From NCBI GenBank assembly GCA_028711675.1, contig JAQTRT010000009.1, positions 1 through 23,961 of the forward strand: a DNA stretch of 23,961 bases. Direction: 5' to 3'. How positions within the stretch are numbered: position 1 is the first letter of the stretch; each line of letters begins with the position of its first letter. Shown in pieces: positions 7,364-15,994 of the stretch. Origin of the DNA: a bacterium (GTDB taxonomy: Bacteria; Spirochaetota; JAHITG01). The translations under genes and the position numbers were made by a program. Under the pieces are notes generated by a model. That model made no database searches and was not told where the DNA came from. It saw only the letters and a list, made by a program, of their open reading frames with translations.

Positions 7364-10300
7364 TTACTCATTCTTGAGAAGTGTGATAAAAACATTCACC
7401 AGAGCGGGATCGAACTGGATACCCGCGTTTCGCTGTATCTCATCAATAGCCGCTTTCTTGGGCATGGCCTTCCTGTAGGGACGGTCGCTGGTCATGGCGT
7501 CAAAGGCATCGGCTATAGCCAGGATCCTGGCTTCCAGGGGTATATCCTCCCCGCTTAATCCGAGAGGATAACCTTTCCCGTTCCACCATTCCTGGTGTTT
7601 CAGTATCCAGTCCGCGATAGGGGTCAGATCGGCCGAGGATAAGGCGATACGGTTCCCTATCTCCGGATGCCGCTTCATCTCCTCGTATTCCTCCTTGGTC
7701 AAGGGGCCGGGTTTAAACAGGATACGATCCGAGATCCCTACTTTACCGATATCATGGAACTGGGCCAGCAGTTTAAGGTCAGCGATCTTCTGTTCGGGAA
7801 GACGAATGGCATTGGCCAGGTCCTCCACGATCTTCTGGAGCCGGTCCGCATGCCCTTCCGTGATAAAGTCCCTTTCTTCGAGGGCTTTCATCAGGGTCTG
7901 GACAATGGCGTTCCTCAGGCTCTGCCTGTGGTGCAGTTTTTCCCTGTACATGTTATTATCAGCTTCTTTAAAAAGCTCCACCATATCCTTTCCCGAGACC
8001 AGGCTGATGGCGTATCCCACCGAAAGGCTAAGCGGGAGCTCCAGCTTCTCTTTATTATAAAGACCCACTTCATCCCTGATCCTGTGGCAGATATTTTCCA
8101 CCTCTTCCTTGGATGTCCTATTCAATAAAACGGCGAACTCATCGCCTCCCACGCGCGCCGGGATATCGTCCGGCCGGATGGAATTCCTCAAAACTCTTTT
8201 TACTCCCAGCAGAAGCATATCTCCCTTGTCATGCCCCAGGGTATCATTGATGATCTTCAGACCGTCGATATCGCAGACAATGATCCCGATGGCATCCTCG
8301 TTCCCGGCCTCATACAGACCCTTGAGCTGTTCTTCGAAATACGCCCGGTTAAAAAGACCGGTGAGGGGATCATGCAGGCTGATAAACCTCAGCTGTTCCT
8401 CAGCCTTTTTCCTCTCATTGGCCACCAGAACCAGGGAGATGATTTCCGCCGCAGAAGCTGCGAACTCCTGCTCCTCCAGGGACCAGACCCGGGCTGTTTT
8501 GCACATTTCCAGGGTTATGATTCCTACGATCTTCTCCTGGAACCAGAACGGTGCGATCATGATGGATTTAACATCGAACGGCGTCATGAACGTCTCAATG
8601 ATATCATGATAATGCTTTGACAGTTCATCCTCGGCATTAACCATGATGATATGCTGATGATAAAGAACTTTAAAATATTTATTGAACACGCCCACTGTAT
8701 AATTCTGCTCCTGTTCATGCCTGTTCGTATCCTTTAAAAAAAGGTCCCCGCAATGCAATTCGGTCTGTCCCGGATTCAGGAACCATATTCCCAGGCGATC
8801 CGTGTTTAAAGTGGTCGCGCAGGCCTCCGCTATCTTTTTCAGGGAATTCTCGAAATCATAAAAATCGAGTTTGGAAAGTTCATACAGGGATTTTTGGTGA
8901 TAGAGGAGCATCTCTATCCTGTGTTTCCTCTCCTCCTCCATGTTTTTCCTTTCGGTGATATCACGGAACACGACCTGGATGGAAGGTTTACCCTGGTACA
9001 CTAAAGGACCGGCTGCTACTTCAACATCGATCAGGCTCCCGTCCTTCCGGATGAACTTTTCCTCAACAAGGGGCACTGCCTGTTTCTCTTCCAGCATCTG
9101 CCGCACCCTTTCCTGCACCAGGTCATGGCTTTCCTGATGCACGAATTTATAAATGGGCTGGCCGACGCATTCCTCGGCGTTCTTAAACCCGAAGAGTCTC
9201 ACGCCCACCATATTGATAAAAACCACTTTGCCCTGGCTGTGAACCACGATAGCGTCAGGGGCCAGTTCCACGAGCCGGCGGTACCGTTCCTCGCTCTCCC
9301 TGAGCGTATCCTCCGCTTTTTTCATATCGGTGATATCCACGTTCACTTCTGCCACAAGCCACTCTCCCTTGTCGTTCTGGTAAGGCAGAGTGGTAACACG
9401 GATAATCCTGTTATTCTCCTTGACAAGGTTCTGTTCATATATCTGGATGCTCTTTGTCTTCAGAGCCTGATCGATGCCGCAGATACCGCAGCGTTCCTGT
9501 TTCCCCATGAAATATTCATAACATTTTCTGCCTGCGAGATCTCCGTAGCTTTTTTTCCATTCCGGGTCCACATAGATCAGGTTATAATCCGCATCAATGA
9601 TATCAAGGTTCACTTTCGTAGAGCCCAGAATGAACTCGATCTGACGTTTCAGCTCCTCCACTTCCGTCTCCACCTTGATACGTTTGGCCACCTCTTCCTG
9701 AAGCTGCTTGATGTAATGCACGTTCCTCAGGTCCCTGGCCAGTATGACCGTACCGAGGAACCCTGTATTCCTGTTGCTCATCCCTGTCAGGGAAACATTG
9801 ACAGGTATATATTCCTTGGTCCGTGTAACAAGGTACGATTCGCCGTTATAATGCTGGACCCGGCTCTCCGGCATCATTTTCAGGACCTTGTTCAGCGCAT
9901 CGTTTTCCATGATAATGGAGGAGAAAGGAGTATTGATCAGTTCATCCTCCCTGTATCCCAGCAGTTTATGGACCTGATCATTGATCTTGATGATGTTATT
10001 GTTCGGATCAAGCAGGATCAGCAGGTCGTTCATGTTCGAGATGATCTCATCGCTGGCAATACCGGTTGTGATGACCCTTGTTCGGAAATGTACGAGAGAA
10101 TAGTAAATACCTATGATCCAGAAAACGGTGATAAGAGGCGCCATGGCCGGTACATGGTAGATTCCCATGGCTGGCAGGATGATGTTCGGGATCATGCCCA
10201 AGGCCACTGTTATCACCGAGAACAGCAGGATGATACGGGCTTGTTTCCTTTCCAGCTCGTCCGGGGTCCTCCTGCTCCACAGAAAAAGCAGGACTATGCT

Positions 10301-10762
10301 TAAAATGGAAAAGAGATGGAAATAAAGTAAAAACGCCCAGATCCAGTCATCGTTCATTGACAAAATAATAATATTAAAATCTTTCTCCGGGATAAAACCG
10401 GAAGCCAGGATATGACTGGTAAGAGAACGGTAGAACAGGATGAGCGAAGGAAGGTACAGCGTAAAATAAGTCCAGGTCTTCTTTAAGATATCCTGCCTTT
10501 TTGAGAGAAGGAAGACAAAATGAAGGAACAGGCTTGGCATCATGCACCAGCCCAGCGAGGAAAGCTCATACCAGGACCAGAAATTCCTGGCTGTTTTAAC
10601 GCTGATATAAAAAGCAAAACAAAAAACCCAGAAAGCAAATACCATGCATAAAAAAAAGAAAACACGGTAAAGCTGGGATTTTTTATCCTGCCGGTAGAGT
10701 GAGTAACCCAGGCCCAGATAAACTAATGTTACGAAAAAAGCGATATAAGAGTATAGGTTCAA
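7364..10762 (-). CDS. Membrane PAS-GAF-GGDEF-HD-GYP c-di-GMP protein
   Basis: About 1132 aa. Seven predicted membrane helices fill residues 1-225 (7TM sensor type). Then follow PAS (about 238-352), PAS (378-480, with C414, C425 and C428 in a CxxC-containing loop), PAS (491-612), GAF (640-785), GGDEF (790-950) and HD-GYP (950-1130). The GGDEF loop is intact (872-876), with an RPDD inhibitory site at 863-866. The HD-GYP half has FHDIGKVGI (HD at 1003-1004) and HQEWWNGKGYP (GYP at 1064-1066). It therefore has parts for both synthesis and breakdown of c-di-GMP; which one dominates cannot be told. The start is TTG at 10762 because AAGGAG lies 6 nt upstream; an in-frame TTG at 10792 would add ten residues but has no such site. 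No partner gene is adjacent other than lysA upstream. Confidence 0.93.
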   Translation of the reverse strand: MNLYSYIAFFVTLVYLGLGYSLYRQDKKSQLYRVFFFLCMVFAFWVFCFAFYISVKTARNFWSWYELSSLGWCMMPSLFLHFVFLLSKRQDILKKTWTYFTLYLPSLILFYRSLTSHILASGFIPEKDFNIIILSMNDDWIWAFLLYFHLFSILSIVLLFLWSRRTPDELERKQARIILLFSVITVALGMIPNIILPAMGIYHVPAMAPLITVFWIIGIYYSLVHFRTRVITTGIASDEIISNMNDLLILLDPNNNIIKINDQVHKLLGYREDELINTPFSSIIMENDALNKVLKMMPESRVQHYNGESYLVTRTKEYIPVNVSLTGMSNRNTGFLGTVILARDLRNVHYIKQLQEEVAKRIKVETEVEELKRQIEFILGSTKVNLDIIDADYNLIYVDPEWKKSYGDLAGRKCYEYFMGKQERCGICGIDQALKTKSIQIYEQNLVKENNRIIRVTTLPYQNDKGEWLVAEVNVDITDMKKAEDTLRESEERYRRLVELAPDAIVVHSQGKVVFINMVGVRLFGFKNAEECVGQPIYKFVHQESHDLVQERVRQMLEEKQAVPLVEEKFIRKDGSLIDVEVAAGPLVYQGKPSIQVVFRDITERKNMEEERKHRIEMLLYHQKSLYELSKLDFYDFENSLKKIAEACATTLNTDRLGIWFLNPGQTELHCGDLFLKDTNRHEQEQNYTVGVFNKYFKVLYHQHIIMVNAEDELSKHYHDIIETFMTPFDVKSIMIAPFWFQEKIVGIITLEMCKTARVWSLEEQEFAASAAEIISLVLVANERKKAEEQLRFISLHDPLTGLFNRAYFEEQLKGLYEAGNEDAIGIIVCDIDGLKIINDTLGHDKGDMLLLGVKRVLRNSIRPDDIPARVGGDEFAVLLNRTSKEEVENICHRIRDEVGLYNKEKLELPLSLSVGYAISLVSGKDMVELFKEADNNMYREKLHHRQSLRNAIVQTLMKALEERDFITEGHADRLQKIVEDLANAIRLPEQKIADLKLLAQFHDIGKVGISDRILFKPGPLTKEEYEEMKRHPEIGNRIALSSADLTPIADWILKHQEWWNGKGYPLGLSGEDIPLEARILAIADAFDAMTSDRPYRKAMPKKAAIDEIQRNAGIQFDPALVNVFITLLKNE

Positions 10763-10768
10763 TGTCCG

Positions 10769-10774
10769 CTCCTT
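10769..10774 (-). promoter_or_regulatory. Ribosome binding site deciding a TTG start
   Basis: AAGGAG on the minus strand is followed by CGGACA and TTG at 10762. The 6-nt spacing is ideal and the site lies inside the longer reading frame, arguing for the shorter protein. Confidence 0.6.
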
Positions 10775-10871
10775 TCCGATGTTTTCCGGCAATGACCGGT
10801 TCTGTGTCCCAATTCAAACAGAAGTATGAACCTGTTTTTTATTCCTAAAAAAAATATAATCAGTCTGATTC

Positions 10872-12065
10872 TTAAATCAACTTAAACCTTCTCCCGTCAG
10901 CCAGTACTTCCCCGGGCAAAGGCCTGGAATTGTATGTGGAGGCCATGACCATACCGTACGCGCCCGCGCTCTTGAAAGCCAGGTATTCATTCTCCTCCAC
11001 CCGTCCGATCACCCTGTCCTTGGCAAAAAGATCGCCGGTCTCGCAGATAGGACCGACCACGTCCACGGTAAAGGTCTTCTTCCTCCGGACAAGAGGCCAG
11101 ATATCATGGTATGCTTCGTACAATGCAGGCCGGATCAAGGAATTCATACCCGCATCCACAACCACAAATATTTTATTAAGGCTCTTCTTGATATAGGTCA
11201 CCCTGGTCACAAGGATACCGCTGTTCCCTACGATATAACGGCCCGGTTCCATAATGAGCTTCAGGTCCCGGCCCCTGATCAAAGGGATAACCTTTGCACT
11301 GAACTCAGCCGGAGTGGCCGGTTTTTCCTTGTTATAAATGATGCCCAGCCCGCCTCCGATATTCAGGTATTCGACAGGGAACCGGGCCTTCCTCAGTTCG
11401 TCGATGAGTTTCAGCATCCTATGGATGGTCTGGATATAAGGCGCTGTTTCCGTGATCTGCGATCCGATATGGAAGTGGAGCCCCTTCAGCCGGATACGGG
11501 TGCAGTCCCTTACGATCTTCAATACCTTCTTCACTTCATAGACTGAGATCCCGAACTTGGTATCCTTCTTTCCGGTGATGATATGCCTGTGTGTCTTGGG
11601 AACGATATCCGGATTGATCCGGATGGCTATATCCGCATAACGGTCAAGGTCCCGGGCCAGCCGGTCCAGAAGCAGGATCTCATTGACAGACTCGCAGTTG
11701 AACATAAAGATCCCGGCCTTGAGGGCCCAGAGCATCTCTTCCCTGGTCTTGCCCACACCCGCAAAGACCGTTTTCCGGGGGTCACCGCCGGCTCTCAGGA
11801 CCCTTTTAAGTTCCCAGCCTGAGACCAGGTCGAATCCGCTCCCGTTCCGGTTCAGGATATTCAGCAGCGTATGGTTGGAATTGGACTTTACTGAAAAACA
11901 AATAAGGGGCCGGACCTCTTGAAAGGCCTCCTGGATCTGATGAAAATGGTGCAGGATGGTCCGCTTGCTGTAAAGATAAAAAGGCGTTTTGATCTTTCTT
12001 GCCGCGTCCAGGACATCAACTTCTTCAGCAAACAGGCGGTCATTCTGATAATGAAAATAATCCAT
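10872..12065 (-). CDS. lysA: Diaminopimelate decarboxylase
   Basis: Converts meso-diaminopimelate to lysine with PLP. The 397-aa protein follows the alanine-racemase-like barrel layout. The PLP lysine is K60 in ICFSVKSNSN, HFHIGSQI is at 198-204, the phosphate-binding glycine loop IGGGLG at 236-241, EPGRYIVGNSG at 273-283, and the second-domain active-site cysteine C341 is in GPICETGDLF. It ends with GAYGMVMASTYNSRPLPGEVL. The opening residues MDYFHYQND match the family's usual start, with GAGGAAA about 10 nt upstream. It lies 99 bp after argH and is probably co-transcribed with it; dapF or dapA, which often accompany this pair, are not in the window. Confidence 0.95.
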   Translation of the reverse strand: MDYFHYQNDRLFAEEVDVLDAARKIKTPFYLYSKRTILHHFHQIQEAFQEVRPLICFSVKSNSNHTLLNILNRNGSGFDLVSGWELKRVLRAGGDPRKTVFAGVGKTREEMLWALKAGIFMFNCESVNEILLLDRLARDLDRYADIAIRINPDIVPKTHRHIITGKKDTKFGISVYEVKKVLKIVRDCTRIRLKGLHFHIGSQITETAPYIQTIHRMLKLIDELRKARFPVEYLNIGGGLGIIYNKEKPATPAEFSAKVIPLIRGRDLKLIMEPGRYIVGNSGILVTRVTYIKKSLNKIFVVVDAGMNSLIRPALYEAYHDIWPLVRRKKTFTVDVVGPICETGDLFAKDRVIGRVEENEYLAFKSAGAYGMVMASTYNSRPLPGEVLADGRRFKLI

Positions 12066-12164
12066 CCGTTATCTTTCCTCATTCATGAAAATCAGCTTTA
12101 TCGAAAATATTTCAGCGCCGGCCTTACCGGACAAAAATAAGGCTTTTCCCGGTCCCCTGGTCTG

Positions 12165-13547
12165 TCATTCCCTGGTCAGTCTTCTGGCCAGACGCATCTG
12201 TTCCCTGACGTTTATCAGGGAAGTTCCGGCTGAAGATGCTTTTCTCTTGACCGATTGTCCGTAATCGAACAGAGCGGATACATCCCCGGACAAATCCCTG
12301 GCAAACTTCTTTAATTCATCCTGTGTCAGGTCGAACAAGCTTTTTTTCTTTTCATGGCAGTAACGGATCAGCTGACCTACAATGCGGTGGGCTGTCCGGA
12401 AAGGCGTGCCTTGTTTTACCAGATGATCGGCCAGGTCCGTGGCCAGCATGAAGCCGGACTTCAGTTTCCGCGTAATCTCATCCTTGTTGAACGTGATATG
12501 CCCCAGCAGGTCCGGCATGATCTTCAGGACCGGCACAAAGGTATCCACAGCATGGAAAAGGATCACCTTATCCTCCTGCAGATCCCGGTTATATGTCAGC
12601 GGCAGGCCCTTCAGCAAGATCAGCATGGAATTCAGATATCCGATCAGGCTGGCGGACTTGCCCCGCGTCAGTTCCAGCACATCCGGATTTTTCTTGTTGG
12701 GCATGATACTGCTTCCCGTGGTATAAGCATCGTCGATCTCGATGAACCTGAATTCCTGTGTATTCCAGATGATGAGGTCCTCGGACAACTGGGAAAGATG
12801 GACCCCGCATACTGCGCAGTTAAAGAGGAACTCCATGATGAAATCCCTGTTGCTGACCGTGTCCATGCTGTTCAGGCTCACACGGGAAAAACCGAGTAGT
12901 TTGGCCAGTATGGTACGATCTGTGGGATAATTCACTCCTGCCAGGGCGCCGACACCCAAAGGCAGGACATCCAGGGATTCCAGGTTCTGTGCGAAACGCT
13001 CCTTAACCCGCTGAATTTTAAAAAAATGAGCCAGAAAATAATGGCTTGCCAGCACAGGCTGGGCCTGCTGAAGATGGGTATATCCCGGGATAATAAGATT
13101 CATGTTCTTTTCAGCGATACGGATCAGGCTCTTCTGTAAACGGTTCAGAAGCGAAATAATGCCCTTCACCTCATCCCGCAGATAAAGGTAAACATCGGCC
13201 AGCACCTGATCGTTCCGGCTTCTTCCTGTATGGACCTTCTTGCCGGTCTCGCCGGTCAGCTTGATGAGATATGTCTCGATGTTCATGTGCACGTCTTCCT
13301 GTTTTTCACTGAACGGGAAACGGCCCGTCTCGATAAGATGTTTGATGCGGGAAAGGCCCTGGACCAGTTTCGCCATTTCCTTGCCTGAGATGATCCTGCA
13401 TTTTGCGAGCATTCTCACGTGAGCCTGGCTGGCCTTGATATCGTACAGGGCCAGGCGTTTATCAAAAGCAATGGATTGAGTAAAGGATTCCACCTGAACT
13501 GCCGCATTCTTGCTGAACCGCCCCTGCCATAGTTTATTCTTAGCCAT
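12165..13547 (-). CDS. argH: Argininosuccinate lyase
   Basis: Last step of arginine synthesis, splitting argininosuccinate into arginine and fumarate. The 460-aa protein is full length for the fumarase/aspartase superfamily. Visible marks are EDVHMNIE (84-91), HTGRSRNDQV (106-115), YTHLQQAQP (156-164, with the catalytic-region His158) and the signature GSSIMPNKKNPD (278-289) with the catalytic serine. The start has AAGGAG 4-5 nt upstream and a promoter 20-50 bp upstream. It is first in a unit with lysA and perhaps the c-di-GMP sensor gene beyond. No odd features. Confidence 0.97.
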   Translation of the reverse strand: MAKNKLWQGRFSKNAAVQVESFTQSIAFDKRLALYDIKASQAHVRMLAKCRIISGKEMAKLVQGLSRIKHLIETGRFPFSEKQEDVHMNIETYLIKLTGETGKKVHTGRSRNDQVLADVYLYLRDEVKGIISLLNRLQKSLIRIAEKNMNLIIPGYTHLQQAQPVLASHYFLAHFFKIQRVKERFAQNLESLDVLPLGVGALAGVNYPTDRTILAKLLGFSRVSLNSMDTVSNRDFIMEFLFNCAVCGVHLSQLSEDLIIWNTQEFRFIEIDDAYTTGSSIMPNKKNPDVLELTRGKSASLIGYLNSMLILLKGLPLTYNRDLQEDKVILFHAVDTFVPVLKIMPDLLGHITFNKDEITRKLKSGFMLATDLADHLVKQGTPFRTAHRIVGQLIRYCHEKKKSLFDLTQDELKKFARDLSGDVSALFDYGQSVKRKASSAGTSLINVREQMRLARRLTRE

Positions 13548-13551
13548 ATTT

Positions 13552-13595
13552 CTCCTTATATGTTATAATATTACATACTTGGAATATAAATTCAA
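13552..13595 (-). promoter_or_regulatory. Promoter and ribosome site of argH
   Basis: On the minus strand TTGAAT (13595-13590), a 16-bp spacer and TAATAT (13573-13568) are followed by AAGGAG (13557-13552) and the ATG at 13547. In contrast to hom, this transcript would have a short leader with a Shine-Dalgarno. Confidence 0.5.
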
Positions 13596-13664
13596 TCATT
13601 TTTTTCCGGACCAGCGGCACCGGGTCCTGATGATGAAAAGGGATCCCCGGGATCACCGATGTGA

Positions 13665-13838
13665 TCAGGCGTAAACATCCACTTTCCCGGAAGAAAGCTT
13701 GTTCTGGACATTGATCCTGATGATATTTTTCTGGAGATTGAGCATCTGCTGGATGAATCTTTCATGAAGATGCATGGCTTCTTTTAAAGCCCTGTGAGTA
13801 GCATCAAAACTGTTATTATTGATTAAATTGAGCACCAT
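13665..13838 (-). CDS. Small YjfB-like putative motility protein
   Basis: A 57-aa open frame reads MVLNLINNNSFDATHRALKE, continues with a helical HERFIQQMLNLQKN stretch and ends GKVDVYA. The layout (short N-terminal segment, one amphipathic helix with repeated Leu/Met/Gln, C-terminal Gly-x-hydrophobic-Asp-x-x-Ala) is like the small YjfB-type proteins linked to motility in some bacteria; the match is by eye. There is no Shine-Dalgarno, but a sigma-28-like promoter ends 7 nt before the ATG. The gene stands alone, divergent from the TetR gene. A small palindrome (GATCAC CGAT GTGATC, 13651-13666) overlaps the stop codon. The frame is shorter than 60 codons, so it is easy to miss. Confidence 0.5.
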   Translation of the reverse strand: MVLNLINNNSFDATHRALKEAMHLHERFIQQMLNLQKNIIRINVQNKLSSGKVDVYA

Positions 13839-13845
13839 ACTATTA

Positions 13846-13874
13846 TTATCGGGTGTACAGGGTATAAAACTTTA
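13846..13874 (-). promoter_or_regulatory. Sigma-28 (FliA)-like promoter of the small gene
   Basis: On the minus strand TAAAGTTT (13874-13867) matches the FliA -35 consensus at all 8 bases, and CCCGATAA (13853-13846) matches the -10 consensus GCCGATAA at 7 of 8. The spacer is 13 bp, against the usual 11, which weakens the call. The -10 lies 7 nt from the ATG at 13838. Confidence 0.45.
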
Positions 13875-13946
13875 TATGTAAAATTGATGAAAAACAGCTT
13901 TTTTTACTCAAATCCGCACTTTTTACATGTTTTATTATAATTTCAC

Positions 13947-13974
13947 TTGACTTTTTAAAAAATCCGGATATTGT
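13947..13974 (+). promoter_or_regulatory. Promoter of the exporter operon
   Basis: TTGACT (13947-13952), a 16-bp spacer and TATTGT (13969-13974) lie just before the palindromic operator, so the expected start point falls within the operator. No other promoter-like pair is apparent before the TetR gene. Confidence 0.5.
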
Positions 13975-13975
13975 A

Positions 13976-14004
13976 TTAACCAGATGGTTAAACCATTCGG
14001 TTAA
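13976..14004 (+). promoter_or_regulatory. TetR-family operator (29-bp palindrome)
   Basis: The arms TTAACCAGATGGTT and AACCATTCGGTTAA are inverted about base 13990 and match at 12 of 14 positions. Each arm is itself a small palindrome (TTAACC/GGTTAA and AACC/GGTT with 4-nt spacers), giving a cooperative double-site appearance typical of TetR-family operators. It ends 5 nt before the regulator's ATG and covers the predicted transcription start, as expected for autorepression. Confidence 0.75.
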
Positions 14005-14009
14005 TAATT

Positions 14010-14654
14010 ATGAAGAAAAAAATAAACACAAAGGCCAAGGATAAAATATTAAAAGCCGCCATCCGGGAATTCATCGATTTCGGCTTTTACGGCGCGCGCA
14101 TGCAGAGGATCGCGGACCAGGCGCATGTGAACAAAGCCCTTCTCTTTTATTATTTCTCGAATAAAAAACAGATCTACAGGGAAGTGCTGAGGAGCATCAT
14201 CGGAAAGATCATGGACCAGTTGAACCAACCGGATAAAAACCCTGCTTCCGTGGAAGATAAGATCCGGCAGGTCATCGACGCTTATTACAATGTACTCGTG
14301 CAGTATCCTGATTTTGGCAGGCTGATGCAGTATGAATTCATTCAAGGCGGCCAGGATTTCCTGGAGATCATGAAGGAGCGGCCCCTTCCGTTCAACCCCG
14401 TGGACGGCAACCTGTACGTGCATTTCCATAATTTTATCAAGACCGGCAAGATCAAGGACATCGACCTCATCAACCTTTTCCTCAGTATCATAGGCCAGAT
14501 CATCATCTCATTCCTGACCCGGCCTCTTATGGAAAGCCTCAGCCGGCAATACAATTTTAAATTCGATTTCAAAGAGTTCATGGTCCAGAGGAAGGAATTC
14601 ATCACGCGGCTGGTCCTGGAAGGGATCAGCAATAAAGGAGACCGTCATGCGTAA
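14010..14654 (+). CDS. TetR-family repressor of the exporter operon
   Basis: The 214-aa protein has an N-terminal helix-turn-helix (about residues 12-58), with KILKAAIREFIDFGFYGARM, RIADQAHVNKALLFYYFSNK and QIYREVL in the standard TetR pattern. The rest is a helical ligand and dimer domain. The gene is preceded by a palindromic operator and followed, with an 8-nt overlap, by the outer-membrane channel gene of the exporter it should control. The context is equivalent to CecR beside the YbhGFSR exporter in Escherichia coli. There is no clear ribosome site upstream of the ATG. The inducer is unknown. Confidence 0.92.
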   Translation: MKKKINTKAKDKILKAAIREFIDFGFYGARMQRIADQAHVNKALLFYYFSNKKQIYREVLRSIIGKIMDQLNQPDKNPASVEDKIRQVIDAYYNVLVQYPDFGRLMQYEFIQGGQDFLEIMKERPLPFNPVDGNLYVHFHNFIKTGKIKDIDLINLFLSIIGQIIISFLTRPLMESLSRQYNFKFDFKEFMVQRKEFITRLVLEGISNKGDRHA

Positions 14655-15990
14655 ATGCGTTATTCTCCTGCTGACATCCCTATACGGGCCTTTCTGCGTG
14701 TATTCGGCTCCCCTGACCTTTCAGGACTGCCTGAACAAGAGCCTGGTCCAGAATCCCGGCCTGCAGAAAGCGCAGAAAAGCCTGAAAGAAGCTGTAGCCA
14801 AATGCTACCAGGGATACGCGAACTTTCTGCCCACGTTCAGCCTGGGCGGCCAGCTGGTGCATTTGAACGACACGCCTCCTTCCATCAATTTTTCCTCACT
14901 GATGAAACCCAACAGCACCCCCCCGCGCCTGGCCGGAAATCCCCTGCTCCAGTACGCGTTCCAGGACAATTATACCGCGTATTTCAGGATCAATGAGCAG
15001 CTCTTCACAGGCGGAAGGAACTGGGCGCTCCTGAATTCCTATAAGGCCGAGTACAGATCTAAAAAAGCCGAGTATAGAAAACTGGAATCACAGATGCTGG
15101 TGGATGTGAGTAAAACCTTTTATTCCATCATCATCGCGAAAGAACTTAAAACACTCTCCCTGCAGGCCGTGAAACAGCTCCAGCGTCACCTGGATTCTGT
15201 CCGGCAGTCATTTAAAGCAGGAGGCAGCACGGAATACGATGTTTTAAAGACAGAAGTCCAGCTTCTCTCCTGGACAGCCAAATCGACGAAAGCCGAGAAA
15301 GACCTCATCAATGCCTATAACCGGCTCGGTCTCCTGCTGGGGATCAGCCTCAATACCAATGTCCTTATTTCCGGGGAACTGACAGAACCGGGAACAGACA
15401 GAACAGTTAGTTTGTCCATCGAACAAGCCAGGGAAAAGGCCTTGAAGAACAGGCCTGAGATCGAAACCTTTCAGGCGATCAAAGAGATCAACCGCAACAT
15501 GAAGAACACGAAAATAGCCAATGCCCTTCCCCAGATCAATCTGCAGTATAATTATTATTATCAGAACCTGGACGACGAATTCACGTTTAAAAGGACCAGC
15601 TGGGAAAAATGGTGGGATGTCCGGTTGAGCTTCTCCTGGGAATTCTTCAGCTTCGGCAAACGTTTCGCCGAGATCAAGGAGAATATATACAAGACCGAAG
15701 GGGCGGAGATCGATGTAAAGTCCCTTGAAGACAGGATCGTCACCGAAGTGGAGGACGCGTACCAAAACCTGGCAGCCTGTGGACAGGATATCGCGGCAGC
15801 TAAAAAGAACCTGCGGCTGGCTGAACTGAGCCTGCAGATGGCCAGGGATAAGAACAGGACAGGAACGGTTACGGAGATCGAAGTACTGGACAGCGAAGTA
15901 ACCCTCGTTGACGCGCGGGTGCAGTACCTGAGGTCCCTCTATGACCACGCGATCGCCCTGGCCGAGTTCGACAGGATAACAGGAGAATAA
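14647..15990 (+). CDS. TolC-like outer-membrane efflux channel
   Basis: The 447-aa protein has an N-terminal signal peptide ending near residue 21 (CVYSA) and the two-repeat helical layout of outer-membrane efflux proteins. Each half has a hydrophobic outer-membrane strand pair and long coiled helices (around 105-210 and 300-440). Typical phrases are LTFQDCLNKSLVQNPGLQKA at the mature start and DLINAYNRLGLLLGI. The start has AAAGGAG with 6-nt spacing and overlaps the repressor gene by 8 nt. In E. coli the matching exporter borrows the separately encoded TolC; here a dedicated channel lies in the operon. No lipobox cysteine is present. Confidence 0.92.
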   Translation: MRKCVILLLTSLYGPFCVYSAPLTFQDCLNKSLVQNPGLQKAQKSLKEAVAKCYQGYANFLPTFSLGGQLVHLNDTPPSINFSSLMKPNSTPPRLAGNPLLQYAFQDNYTAYFRINEQLFTGGRNWALLNSYKAEYRSKKAEYRKLESQMLVDVSKTFYSIIIAKELKTLSLQAVKQLQRHLDSVRQSFKAGGSTEYDVLKTEVQLLSWTAKSTKAEKDLINAYNRLGLLLGISLNTNVLISGELTEPGTDRTVSLSIEQAREKALKNRPEIETFQAIKEINRNMKNTKIANALPQINLQYNYYYQNLDDEFTFKRTSWEKWWDVRLSFSWEFFSFGKRFAEIKENIYKTEGAEIDVKSLEDRIVTEVEDAYQNLAACGQDIAAAKKNLRLAELSLQMARDKNRTGTVTEIEVLDSEVTLVDARVQYLRSLYDHAIALAEFDRITGE

Positions 15991-15994
15991 CACC

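Noticed and set aside
9125..10303. 392-codon open frame on the plus strand
   Set aside because: It lies wholly antisense to the strongly supported PAS/GGDEF/HD-GYP gene and its product shows no domain pattern.
10820..10866. Terminator after lysA
   Set aside because: A T-run exists on the minus strand, but the preceding AATC/GATT stem is only 4-5 weak base pairs.
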